NCBI RefSeq assembly: GCF_029223525.1
Contig: NZ_JARHTQ010000003.1
Location: forward strand, 1-64,000
DNA: 64,000 bases
Source of the DNA: Streptantibioticus ferralitis
GTDB lineage: Bacteria > Actinomycetota > Actinomycetes > Streptomycetales > Streptomycetaceae
Direction of reading: 5' to 3'
Shown: positions 8,359 to 18,907 of the stretch, piece by piece
Numbering within the stretch: position 1 is the stretch's first letter
Layout: each line of letters opens with the position of its first letter
Translations under genes and position numbers: made by a program
Notes under the pieces: generated by a model
What the model saw: only the letters and a program-made list of their open reading frames with translations
Database searches by the model: none
What the model was told of the DNA's origin: nothing

Positions 8359-9294
8359 ATGCGGTCGTGGTATCGGGAAATCGCCGATCTTGTACTGCCC
8401 GTCGACTGCGCTGGGTGCGGCCGGGTCCGCAGCGCCCTGTGCGACGGCTGCCGGGAGAAGCTGTGCGGTGCGGGGGCCATCCGACGGGTGTGGCCGGACC
8501 CGGTGCCCTCCGGGCTTCCGCCGGTCTACGCGGCGGGTGCGTACGAGGACGAGGTGCGCGCGGTGCTGCTCGCGCACAAGGAACGCGGCGCACTGCGCCT
8601 CGCCGAACCGCTCGGCGAAGCACTGGCGCAGTCGGTGCAGGCGGCGATACGGGGGGTGGGGGGAGGGGAGGGGGAGGGGGAGGCCCCCCACCCCGGTCCG
8701 CTCCTGCTGATCCCCGTCCCCTCCGCCCGTCTGGCGACGGCCGCGCGCGGTCATGATCCGGCGCGGCGGGTCGCGTTGCGTGCGGCGAGGGAGCTGCGCC
8801 GTGCCGGGGTGTCGGCGCGGGTTCTCGCGGTGCTGCGGCAGCGGCGGCTGGTCGCCGATCAGGCGGGGCTGTCGGCTGCCGAGCGTTTGGAGAACCTGTC
8901 CGGCGCGCTGGGGGCTGTCTCCGGCAGCGGGCGGCTGCTGCGGGATGGTCCCGTGGTCGTGGTGGATGACGTGCTGACCACCGGGGCGTCGGTGGTGGAG
9001 GCCGCGCGTGCGCTGGATGCCGCGGGCGGTCGGGTGTGTGCTGCCGCGGTGGTGGCCGCGACCCCGCGTGCGTTCGGGCTGGTGGGGGCGGCGACGTCGG
9101 TACGGCAGGTGAGCCCGCCCCCGTACAGCGTGCCTTCGGCGCCGGAAGGTGTGCCTCGGCCGCGCACGGGGAGGGCGCGGCGCTCGTCCGGAAGCCGGCC
9201 TCCCCGGGGCCGTCGTCTCGGCGGCGCGAACGGTACGGCGGTTCCTTCCGGAACCGACGCGGACGTGCCGCCCAGGCGCGCCGACGGGCCGTGA
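8359..9294 (+). CDS. comF: ComF-family phosphoribosyltransferase
   Basis: 311 aa. An N-terminal zinc finger of ComF type (C17, C20, C28, C31) is followed by a type I phosphoribosyltransferase domain with the PRPP loop VVVVDDVLTTGAS near 198-210. ComF proteins take part in DNA uptake in competent bacteria; in Streptomyces the role is unknown. Two oddities: a low-complexity Gly/Glu insert encoded by a G-run-rich tract (8651-8682), and a C-terminal extension of ~60 Arg/Pro-rich residues. The ATG follows CACAGT by 7 nt and lacks a ribosome site, so translation may be leaderless. Confidence 0.85.
   Translation: MRSWYREIADLVLPVDCAGCGRVRSALCDGCREKLCGAGAIRRVWPDPVPSGLPPVYAAGAYEDEVRAVLLAHKERGALRLAEPLGEALAQSVQAAIRGVGGGEGEGEAPHPGPLLLIPVPSARLATAARGHDPARRVALRAARELRRAGVSARVLAVLRQRRLVADQAGLSAAERLENLSGALGAVSGSGRLLRDGPVVVVDDVLTTGASVVEAARALDAAGGRVCAAAVVAATPRAFGLVGAATSVRQVSPPPYSVPSAPEGVPRPRTGRARRSSGSRPPRGRRLGGANGTAVPSGTDADVPPRRADGP
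8651..8682 (+). repeat. G-tract array (potential G-quadruplex) inside comF-like gene
   Basis: Five runs of 4-6 G (8651-8656, 8658-8663, 8665-8668, 8670-8674, 8676-8680) are separated by single T or A residues on the coding strand. It is immediately followed by C runs that could form a competing hairpin. It encodes the Gly/Glu-rich insert. Confidence 0.85.
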
Positions 9295-9728
9295 TTCCGG
9301 CTGGTCAGAGTCGGAGTGGAACCGACTACGGCACTGGAACGTTGCAGGGAGTACGCACGCGATTCACCCGAACGGAGGTATAGGCCCACAGGGGGTGCCG
9401 ACCTTGGCCCCCGAGGGCTATGTTCGGTTGTGAGGAGTGTCAGGTGCTATGTCGCTGATGACCGGGCTTGGACGAAGTTGCGGCATTCGGCGTGCATGGC
9501 ACCACGCGTACTCCGAACAGGCGGGCAGCAGCATTGCCATCGAACGGATGGGGTGTTGATCTTCCCCTCGGGGGAGGAGGAGGTGAAAGCCGCGACCTCG
9601 CTGCTCCGGAGGCGTCCGGGGCGTGTGGGGTAGCAGTGATCGCAGTGCCGGACGGGACCGGTGCCCGCCGGCCTTAGCGCAAGGGATGTGCCCCGCGCGC
9701 GCGGGGCTGTCCGGGAACGGAGTTCTGC
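9295..9728. other. noncoding interval upstream of hpf
   Basis: 434 bp without a convincing gene. It presumably carries the hpf promoter and a long leader. I see a CCCCTC/GGGGGA-type short hairpin near 9565-9580 but no clear sigma-factor consensus or operator. Confidence 0.5.
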
Positions 9729-10406
9729 GTGGACATCGTCGTCAAGGGCCGTAAGACCGAAGTGCCCGAGCGGTTTCGCAAGCACGTCGCCGAGAAGCTG
9801 AAGCTGGAGAAGATCCAGAAGCTGGACGGCAAAGCGATCAGCCTGGATGTCGAAGTCTCCAAGGAGCACAACCCCCGGCTTGCCGACCGTTCTGACCGGG
9901 TAGAGATCACGCTGCACTCCCGCGGCCCGGTGATCCGGGCCGAAGCGGCGGCGAGTGATCCGTATGCGGCGCTGGACGCGGCGACCAGCAAGCTGGAAGC
10001 GCAGCTGCGCAAGCTGGCCGACAAGCGGCACATGGCCCGTCGTGGCGGCCGTACCGCGATCAGTGTCGCCGAATACACCGCGCCCCTCGCGACGCTCAGT
10101 GCGGAGGCGAGCGCAGAGGGTGCCGCCGACGGCGTTCCCACCACCAAGGCGGGTCCGCTGGATGTCCAGGGTGAAGGTCCGCTGGTCGTCCGCGAGAAGA
10201 CCCACGCCGCGTCCCCGATGACGCTCGACCAGGCGCTCTACGCGATGGAACTGGTCGGTCACGACTTCTATCTGTTCGTCGATTCCGAACGGCACCAGCC
10301 GAGCGTGGTCTACCGGCGCCACGGCTACGACTACGGCGTCATCTACCTCAAGGAGGACCCCGAGGCAGAGCCCCCCACCGGCGCGGGTGGAGCGCTGCGT
10401 AGGTGA
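9729..10406 (+). CDS. hpf: long-form ribosome hibernation promoting factor
   Basis: 225 aa, the size of long HPF, which joins 70S ribosomes into inactive 100S dimers in stationary phase. The N-terminal HPF/RaiA fold (about 1-105) begins MDIVVKGRKTEVPERFRKHV. After a variable linker comes the C-terminal dimerisation domain (about 165-220) with MTLDQALYAMELVGHDFYLF and VVYRRHGYDYGVI. The start is GTG with a CGGAG-type site upstream. The next gene is an orphan response regulator, an association also recalled in other actinobacteria. Confidence 0.96.
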   Translation: MDIVVKGRKTEVPERFRKHVAEKLKLEKIQKLDGKAISLDVEVSKEHNPRLADRSDRVEITLHSRGPVIRAEAAASDPYAALDAATSKLEAQLRKLADKRHMARRGGRTAISVAEYTAPLATLSAEASAEGAADGVPTTKAGPLDVQGEGPLVVREKTHAASPMTLDQALYAMELVGHDFYLFVDSERHQPSVVYRRHGYDYGVIYLKEDPEAEPPTGAGGALRR

Positions 10407-10415
10407 CCGGAGCCG

Positions 10416-10446
10416 GTGGCGCCCCTGGCGAGACCGGGGGCGCCAC
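10416..10446 (+). terminator. terminator after hpf
   Basis: A 10-bp GC stem, GTGGCGCCCC (10416-10425) with GGGGCGCCAC (10437-10446), has an 11-nt loop and starts 9 nt after the hpf stop. There is no U tract, as is common in Streptomyces. It separates hpf from the response regulator. Confidence 0.75.
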
Positions 10447-10586
10447 TGTGTCCGCGGAATCCCCCGTGCTGCGGTACGGCATGAAATCATGGGGTGAGTG
10501 CCAACCGGCGTGTGATGAGGCCTGGTTGGCCCGCCGCGGCTGTGCAGCGCAGTTGCCTGGGGCACTGGCCTGAGGGGGAGGAACCG

Positions 10587-11315
10587 ATGCCGGACAGCTT
10601 CGAGTCGGCGGCCGTCGAAGGGGACGACGGCCGGGGCACGGGCGAGCGGCGTAGCGAGCCCATCCGGGTCCTGGTCGTGGACGATCACGCCTTGTTCCGG
10701 CGCGGTCTGGAGATCGTGCTGGCGCAGGAGGAGGACATCCAGGTCGTCGGCGAGGCCGGGGACGGGGCGGAGGCTGTCGACAAGGCGGCCGATCTGCTGC
10801 CTGACATCGTGCTGATGGATGTGCGGATGCCCAAGCGCGGCGGTATCGAGGCGTGCACGTCCATCAAGGAGGTGGCGCCCAGCGCGAAGATCATCATGCT
10901 GACGATCAGCGATGAGGAGGCCGACCTCTACGAGGCGATCAAGGCTGGGGCCACCGGGTATCTCCTCAAGGAGATCTCCACGGACGAGGTGTCCACCGCG
11001 ATCCGCGCTGTCGCCGACGGCCAGTCGCAGATCAGCCCGTCGATGGCGTCCAAGCTGCTCACCGAGTTCAAGTCGATGATCCAGCGCACCGACGAGCGTC
11101 GCTTCGTGCCCGCACCCCGGCTCACGGACCGGGAGTTGGAGGTCCTCAAGCTGGTCGCGACGGGGATGAACAACCGCGACATCGCCAAGGAGCTCTTCAT
11201 CAGCGAGAACACCGTGAAGAACCATGTGCGCAACATCCTGGAGAAGCTGCAGTTGCACTCCCGGATGGAGGCCGTGGTCTACGCGATGCGGGAGAAGATC
11301 CTGGAGATCCGGTAG
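10587..11315 (+). CDS. orphan NarL/LuxR-type response regulator
   Basis: 242 aa. Receiver domain around 27-145 with DD at 32-33, phosphoacceptor D78 (IVLMDVRMP) and a conserved Lys in YLLKEIS. A LuxR-type HTH occupies about 172-235 (LTDRELEVLKLVATGMNN, ISENTVKNHVRNIL). The ATG at 10587 follows a strong GGGGGAGGAA site; an upstream GTG is possible but unsupported. No histidine kinase is nearby, so its partner is unknown. It corresponds by position to S. coelicolor SCO3008. Confidence 0.93.
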   Translation: MPDSFESAAVEGDDGRGTGERRSEPIRVLVVDDHALFRRGLEIVLAQEEDIQVVGEAGDGAEAVDKAADLLPDIVLMDVRMPKRGGIEACTSIKEVAPSAKIIMLTISDEEADLYEAIKAGATGYLLKEISTDEVSTAIRAVADGQSQISPSMASKLLTEFKSMIQRTDERRFVPAPRLTDRELEVLKLVATGMNNRDIAKELFISENTVKNHVRNILEKLQLHSRMEAVVYAMREKILEIR

Positions 11316-11406
11316 CCGGTGTCGGGCAGGCCGTATCGGCTGGATATCTGCCGGTGGTCCCGGGGCGTATCCCTCCCTCAGGTCCTTGTCCCAAGTGCGG
11401 GGCAGC

Positions 11407-12705
11407 TCAGCCCAGTTGTGCGTTCAGCTCGGCCGCCAGCTTCTGGTCGTCCATCCGCTCGACGCGTATGGCATCGCAGCCCACCCACTCGGCCGCTTCC
11501 CGTAGTGCCTGGGCCATCGGGGCCACCGCCCGGGGACCCGCCACCGATACCTGGCGGGCCACGAGGGTGTTCCCTTCGCGCGCCGGGTCCACTCGGCCGG
11601 CCAACTTGCCGCCGGCGAGCAGCGGCATCGCGAAGTAGCCGTGTATGCGCCGGGGTTTGGGGACGTACGCTTCCAGGCGGTGGGTGAAGTCGAAGATCCG
11701 CTGGGTGCGGGCCCGGTCCCAGATCAGGGAGTCGAAGGGGGACAGCAGGGTCGCGCGGTGCCTGCCGCGAGGCTCGGTCGACAGCGCCTCAGGGTCTGCC
11801 CAGGCCTCGCCAGGCGGGGTCTTCTCGTTGGCGCGTGCCGTTCCGGACTTCCTGCCGGGGGTCCTTCCCCATCCCTCGACCTCGACCGGCACCAGGCCCG
11901 ATTCCTCGATCACGGTGTCGACCTGCTCGGCCTTTAGCCGGTGGTAGTCGGCGAGGTCGGCCCGGGTCGCCACGCCCAGCGCCGCGCCCGCCTGGCCGAC
12001 CAGGCGCCGTAGGCACTCGGTGTCGGACAGGTCGTCGTGCAGCAGGGTGCCGGGGACCGCGCGCTCGGCGAGGTCGTACACCCGTTTCCAGCCGCGCCGC
12101 TTCGTACACACCACGTCGCCGGTGTCCAGCAGCCATTCCACGGCGATCTTCGTCTCGGACCAGTCCCACCACGGTCCGCCGTTCTTGGCGCCGCCGAGTT
12201 CGGTCGAGGTCAGTGGCCCGTCTGCCTTCAGCCGGTCCAGGACTGCCGCGCAGGAGCGCTCGGCGTCCTCCAGTACATGCCAGCGGTGGCCCTTCGCCCG
12301 TCGTGCCCGGCGGCGGAAGGCGAAATGCGGCCATTCCTCGATCGGCAGCACGCATGCCGCGTGCGACCAGTATTCGAAGGCGGCCGTGTTCGGCCCCTCC
12401 GTGTCCGCTGCCTCCGGCGATCGGCGGGGCCCCGGCACGTCCGCGCCCCAGTACGCCGACTCCACCGCCGTACGTCCCACGCCGCCCAGCCGGGCGTATG
12501 GGACCAGCTCGTGCGAGCGTGCCAGGACCGAGATGGTGTCCAACTGGACGGCGCCCAGCCGCCGCAGCACGCCGCGTACGCCGCCCCGCCGGTCCGGCGC
12601 GCCGAGCAGCCCCTGGGCGCGCAGCGCTATCCGGCGGGCCTCGTCCGCGGAGAGCGTGGCCTCGGGGTGCCTCCTGCCCGGCTTGGTACGCGTCGGATTC
12701 GTCAT
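11407..12705 (-). CDS. winged-helix DNA glycosylase, YcaQ/AlkZ family (HTH_42)
   Basis: 432 aa. It matches the HTH_42 family whose characterised members, AlkZ of Streptomyces and YcaQ of E. coli, are DNA glycosylases that unhook interstrand crosslinks or remove bulky alkylated bases. The catalytic QxD/QxQ signature is present as VQLD (Q54, D56); the QxD form points to the YcaQ-like subclass rather than an AlkZ toxin self-resistance protein. The start at 12705 is supported by a promoter whose -10 lies 7 nt upstream, so the mRNA should be leaderless. That promoter matches the DNA-damage RecA-NDp consensus. It is convergent with the response regulator gene. Confidence 0.9.
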   Translation of the reverse strand: MTNPTRTKPGRRHPEATLSADEARRIALRAQGLLGAPDRRGGVRGVLRRLGAVQLDTISVLARSHELVPYARLGGVGRTAVESAYWGADVPGPRRSPEAADTEGPNTAAFEYWSHAACVLPIEEWPHFAFRRRARRAKGHRWHVLEDAERSCAAVLDRLKADGPLTSTELGGAKNGGPWWDWSETKIAVEWLLDTGDVVCTKRRGWKRVYDLAERAVPGTLLHDDLSDTECLRRLVGQAGAALGVATRADLADYHRLKAEQVDTVIEESGLVPVEVEGWGRTPGRKSGTARANEKTPPGEAWADPEALSTEPRGRHRATLLSPFDSLIWDRARTQRIFDFTHRLEAYVPKPRRIHGYFAMPLLAGGKLAGRVDPAREGNTLVARQVSVAGPRAVAPMAQALREAAEWVGCDAIRVERMDDQKLAAELNAQLG

Positions 12706-12712
12706 GTGGATC

Positions 12713-12735
12713 AGCGTAGGGGGCACCACTGACAA
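12713..12735 (-). promoter_or_regulatory. RecA-NDp (PafBC-type) DNA-damage promoter of the glycosylase gene
   Basis: On the minus strand the sequence reads TTGTCAGTG-N8-TACGCT, then 7 nt to the ATG. This fits the published RecA-independent damage promoter motif tTGTCRgtg-N8-TAnnnT, recognised with the PafBC activator in mycobacteria, at every defined position. The distance implies a leaderless transcript. Confidence 0.85.
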
Positions 12736-12811
12736 CGCCCCGGGCGCGCTGGCCGCGCGCGGTTTGCTGTCCGCGCCCGGGTTGTCCGCGCCCAGTTGTC
12801 CGCGCCCGGTC

Positions 12812-13402
12812 TCAGGACTGCGGGTAGGGCAGGTACGGCGTCGGCGAGGTCAGTGACCAGTCCGACGGCAGTAGTGAGCCGGTCCAGGCGTCGCGCCGGG
12901 TTCCTTCGTGCACGATGCGGGCGCGCAGGGTGCCCTCCATGCGGAAGCCGGTTTTGAGGGCGACCGCCCGGGACCCGGCGTTGCCCGCCTCGGCGTACCA
13001 CTCCATGCGTTGCACGCCGAGCTCGATGAAGGCCCACTGGCACACCGCGCGCGCTGCTTCCACCGTGTATCCGCGGCCGCGCTGCTCCTTGGCGGTCCAG
13101 TAGCCCAGCTCGGCCTGCCGTTCTTCGGTGTGCAGCATGGCCAGCCGTACCAGGGCCATCGTGCCCACCAGCTGATCTTCGCCGTTGGTGAACACGCCGA
13201 AGCCGTACTGGGTGTCGTCGCGCCACCCGTCCGGGGAGATCTGGCCGATGAACGTCTCCGCGTGTTCGCGCGTGTACGGGGACGGAACGGTGGTCCAGCG
13301 CTGGATCTCCGGGTCCTGGCAGGCGGCGTACACCGCGTGCACGTCCCGCGTCTCCAGGGGGCGCAGGATCAGACGTTCGGTGGTCAGCGTCACGGGTTCC
13401 AT
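12812..13402 (-). CDS. GNAT-family N-acetyltransferase (RimJ/RimL-like)
   Basis: 196 aa. It begins [20 protein letters not shown], the usual opening of RimJ/RimL-type acetyltransferases, and has acetyl-CoA-binding features ([13 protein letters not shown]) and the closing GFRMEGTLR segment. The substrate is unknown; N-terminal protein or small-molecule amine acetylation are both possible. An upstream in-frame start (13453) would add 17 residues but lacks support. A GGAAA about 15 nt upstream is the only ribosome-site-like element. The gene lies between the glycosylase and secA, divergent from secA. Confidence 0.88.
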   Translation of the reverse strand: MEPVTLTTERLILRPLETRDVHAVYAACQDPEIQRWTTVPSPYTREHAETFIGQISPDGWRDDTQYGFGVFTNGEDQLVGTMALVRLAMLHTEERQAELGYWTAKEQRGRGYTVEAARAVCQWAFIELGVQRMEWYAEAGNAGSRAVALKTGFRMEGTLRARIVHEGTRRDAWTGSLLPSDWSLTSPTPYLPYPQS

Positions 13403-13616
13403 TGGGGGAGTATTTCCAAGGGCTCGCCCCTTTGGACAGGTAATTTCCGTCACTGACCGGAGTGACAGCGCGCGGGTCCGACGGCGGACCTCCCGACGGG
13501 CTGGTGTCCTCGCTTACGATGGCCGGTGCAGCGGAGGCTGTAGACAGCCAGCGAAACACCCGCTGTGCCCAGTGCGAGAGAACGTGCCAGGCCCGACCGG
13601 CAAGGAGCCAGCCTAC

Positions 13617-16400
<2,784 letters not shown>

Positions 16401-16416
16401 CGGATGTGCGCACAAC

Positions 16417-16447
16417 AGGGCCGGGTCTCCGTGGGAGGCCCGGCCCT
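16417..16447. terminator. bidirectional terminator between secA and convergent gene
   Basis: AGGGCCGGG (16417-16425) pairs perfectly with CCCGGCCCT (16439-16447), with a further CTCC/GGAG pairing in the loop. It sits 16 nt after secA and 7 nt before the 3' end of the opposite-strand gene. Confidence 0.85.
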
Positions 16448-16453
16448 CGTGCG

Positions 16454-16999
16454 TCACCACGACGGCCCCGCGCACTCGACGGCCGTGCAGCGCCAGCGGT
16501 GGTCGGCGCCGAGCTCCAGCCGGAAGGCGAGCGCCCGCAGGGCGTCTCCGGAGCAGACGCGGGCGAACGCCTCCCGGACACCGGGCGCGGGCGCACGGTA
16601 CCCGCAGCGGCGTACCAGGGGCGTGGGACGGCCCTTGGGCGGCCGCAGCACGCCCTGGGAGGCGAGCTGCCACAGCCGCTCGTAGGCGGCCTCGCCGGAG
16701 GTGTGGCCGAGCATCCAGGCGACCGGGCGCCGGCCGCTGAGGACTTCGACGAGCCGGTCCGCGAACCACCAGTGCGGCTGGGCGCGGCGCGCCGCCGCGG
16801 GGGCGCCCGCCGCGTTGCCGGTGCCGCGGCGGCCCTGGCCGGGGCCTTGGGGCCGCGGGCCGGATGAGCCCGGGCCCCGCGGACCGGGCCGCCGGTTGTC
16901 GCGGCGGACGGGTGGCCCGGTCACCGAAGGTGGCCGCCGCGTGGCGGTACGGGCTGGACGCCGGGCATCTGCCGACGTTTCGAACGTGCTGGTCGTCAT
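16454..16999 (-). CDS. Rv3235-family protein (DUF6459)
   Basis: 181 aa. The N-terminal half is Arg/Pro/Gly-rich and probably disordered. The C-terminal half holds the conserved Rv3235-type domain (WWFADRLVEVLSGRRPV, MLGHTSGEAAYERL, YRAPAPGVREAFARV, WRCTAVECA). The family is actinobacterial, usually next to secA, with no established function; the location invites a link with export or ribosomes but this is only inference. The ATG follows GGGGGAACT at good spacing. Confidence 0.85.
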   Translation of the reverse strand: MTTSTFETSADARRPARTATRRPPSVTGPPVRRDNRRPGPRGPGSSGPRPQGPGQGRRGTGNAAGAPAAARRAQPHWWFADRLVEVLSGRRPVAWMLGHTSGEAAYERLWQLASQGVLRPPKGRPTPLVRRCGYRAPAPGVREAFARVCSGDALRALAFRLELGADHRWRCTAVECAGPSW

Positions 17000-17320
17000 G
17001 GCTGAGTTCCCCCGCTCTGCCGGGCCCGGCGGGGTCGCCGGGCGGTAGCTGTCCGTAGTTGAGGAGACTTCTAGCGAGTGCGCGGCGGCGACGACAAGGC
17101 CGGGCGCCCCGGCCGGTGACCGGCTCCAGAATTCACCTATCAGGGTGATGGGCGCGTGGTGACGCACCGGATCGGGCGCTTCCGGGGGGTTCGGGGGCGT
17201 CGGCGGCGCTGGAGCGCACCGCCCGAAGGGGGACGCCCGGCCCGCACGGATGACCGGCATGGCGGGGCGCGACCTTATGCTGTGACCGTTCCTCATCAGC
17301 ACTGTCACGGAGCGGCAGCG
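17000..17320. other. divergent noncoding interval
   Basis: 321 bp between the DUF6459 gene (minus) and the DUF6912 gene (plus). It must contain both promoters. I see GC-rich unstructured sequence and no clear operator, repeat or small gene. Confidence 0.4.
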
Positions 17321-17827
17321 ATGCGCGTCTACATCCCCACGACCCTGCCCGGACTCGCCGAGGCCCTCAAGGCGGGCGAGCTGGGTCCGGCACCGCTGGA
17401 CGCGTACGCGGTCACGCCCGCGCTGCGCGAGTGGTACGTCTCGGACGACATCGAGGAACTGGAGTACGCGGCGCTGTCCCGGGCGGCTCAGGCCAGCCTG
17501 CGGCTGCTGGCGGGCGACGCCGCCGCGGCGCGGCGGCGTGTCGTGGTCGCGGTCGATGTGCCGGAGGGCACGGCGGTCGCCGATCCGGACCGCGGCCTGG
17601 ATCCGTCCACGCTGGGTGTGGTGCGCCTGGCGGCGCCCGTGCCGCTGACCAAGGCCGCCGCGGTGCACGTGGACGCCGAGGACGCCGAGCGGGATGTGGC
17701 GGCGGCCGCGGAGGCGCTGGGCGCGGCGGACGCGGGCGATGACGACGCGCGCTTCGTGGTGGACGGCGCCGAGGACCATGAGCTGCTCTGGTACGCGACG
17801 CAGGAGATCCCGGCCCTGATCGGCTGA
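17321..17827 (+). CDS. conserved actinobacterial protein, DUF6912
   Basis: 168 aa. It opens MRVYIPTTLPGLAEALKAGE, the family's characteristic N-terminus, and ends HELLWYATQEIPALIG. It is acidic and Ala-rich, has no membrane segment or signal peptide, and is probably cytoplasmic. Function is unknown; the gene is widespread beside secA in actinobacteria. The ATG is placed by GGAG 8 nt upstream and by where sequence conservation should begin. Confidence 0.82.
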   Translation: MRVYIPTTLPGLAEALKAGELGPAPLDAYAVTPALREWYVSDDIEELEYAALSRAAQASLRLLAGDAAAARRRVVVAVDVPEGTAVADPDRGLDPSTLGVVRLAAPVPLTKAAAVHVDAEDAERDVAAAAEALGAADAGDDDARFVVDGAEDHELLWYATQEIPALIG

Positions 17828-17856
17828 GTCCTGGTGTACCCCGGTCGCGGGACCGA

Positions 17857-17879
17857 TTGTCAGACCGCACCGGTACCGT
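17857..17879 (+). promoter_or_regulatory. RecA-NDp-like promoter of HAD gene
   Basis: TTGTCAGAC-N8-TACCGT, then 7 nt to the ATG. The geometry is the same as at 12713-12735, but two of the three GTG positions differ, so damage control is less certain. The -10 and leaderless placement are good. Confidence 0.5.
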
Positions 17880-17886
17880 CTTGGGC

Positions 17887-18540
17887 ATGACGGCGCATCT
17901 CGTGTGGGACTGGAACGGGACCCTGCTCGACGACATCGAGACGGTGATCGAGGCGACCAACGCCTCGTTCGCCGAGATAGGCCTGCCGTCGATCACCCTG
18001 GAGCGGTATCGGGAGCTGTACTGCGTGCCGGTCCCGCGCTTCTACGAGAGGCTGATCGGGCGACTGCCCACCGAGGACGAGTGGTTGGTGTTGGACGCGG
18101 TGTTCCACCGGCACTACTGGGCGTTGGCCGACCGCTGCACTCTGGCCGCGGGGGCTGTGGAGCTGCTGGCGGAGGGCCGGGTCGCCGGGCGCACCCAGTC
18201 GCTGTGCTCGCTGGCGCCGCATGACCGGCTGGTCCCGCTGGTGCGCGAGCACGGTATCGAACGGCACTTCGTGCGGGTCGACGGCAGGGTGGGCCGGTCC
18301 GACGAGGGCAAGACGGAGCATCTGATACGCCATCTCGCGGCACTCGACGGTGTCGAGCCGCGGCGTACGGTGGTCATCGGGGACGCGGTGGACGATGCCC
18401 GGGCGGCTGTCGCGGCGGGCGCTCACGCCGTGCTGTACACCGGGGGCTCGCACGCCAGGTCCAGCCTGGAGGCCGCCGGGGTGCCGGTGGTGGACAGCCT
18501 GGCGGAGGCGGTGGAGACGGCGGAACGCCTGGTCCGTTAG
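17887..18540 (+). CDS. HAD-superfamily phosphatase-like hydrolase
   Basis: 217 aa. HAD motif I is WDWNGTLLDD, with nucleophile Asp at residue 8; the usual second Asp (general acid/base) is Asn, a variant seen in some phosphoglycolate-phosphatase-like proteins. Motif II lies near SLAPHD, motif III Lys in SDEGKTEHL, and motif IV in VVIGDAVDDARAA. The family has a helical cap between motifs I and II. The substrate is unknown. The ATG at 17887 lies 7 nt after TACCGT, pointing to leaderless translation; an upstream start 10 codons earlier would lie within the promoter. Confidence 0.9.
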   Translation: MTAHLVWDWNGTLLDDIETVIEATNASFAEIGLPSITLERYRELYCVPVPRFYERLIGRLPTEDEWLVLDAVFHRHYWALADRCTLAAGAVELLAEGRVAGRTQSLCSLAPHDRLVPLVREHGIERHFVRVDGRVGRSDEGKTEHLIRHLAALDGVEPRRTVVIGDAVDDARAAVAAGAHAVLYTGGSHARSSLEAAGVPVVDSLAEAVETAERLVR

Positions 18541-18907
18541 GGGCGGGAGGTGTCCCGGCGCACCCTACGGGCTGCGGTGCGCCTCGGCGGGGTGGCCAAA
18601 GTGTCAAACATCGACCTGTTTCTTTGTACATAAACGGTCGCTGACAGCTTCCCGGTGGGGAGCGATAGCCTTGGCTCCGTGATCAGCGCGATAGCCATCG
18701 GAGGCGACGGAGCCTCCGTGCGTCCGGGGCGGCACCACGCCCGGCTCGCCGCTGACCGTTACATCCGGGTCAAATCCTGGGACAACCGCCCGGACATCCC
18801 TCACCCAGGCATAGCGTCGTTCCCGAACGGAAATCCCGCGCCGGGACGACGTGCCATCACCACACCTATTGACGTCACGCAACGGCGCGCGACAGGAGTC
18901 AGAGGAC
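18541..18907 (+). promoter_or_regulatory. gdhB promoter and long leader
   Basis: 367 bp. A promoter CTGACA (18641-18646)-N19-TAGCCT (18666-18671) would start transcription near 18679, giving a ~230-nt leader. A GTG lies exactly at that point, opening a frame that runs past the gdhB start (stop at 18969). GTTAC-N6-GTCAA (18758-18773) loosely resembles a GlnR half-site pair. TGACGTCA (18869-18876) is a perfect 8-bp palindrome. Confidence 0.5.

Noticed and set aside
9447-11258. A 603-codon minus-strand frame opposite hpf and the response regulator
   Set aside because: Covers two clear plus-strand genes; translation is typical of GC-driven antisense.
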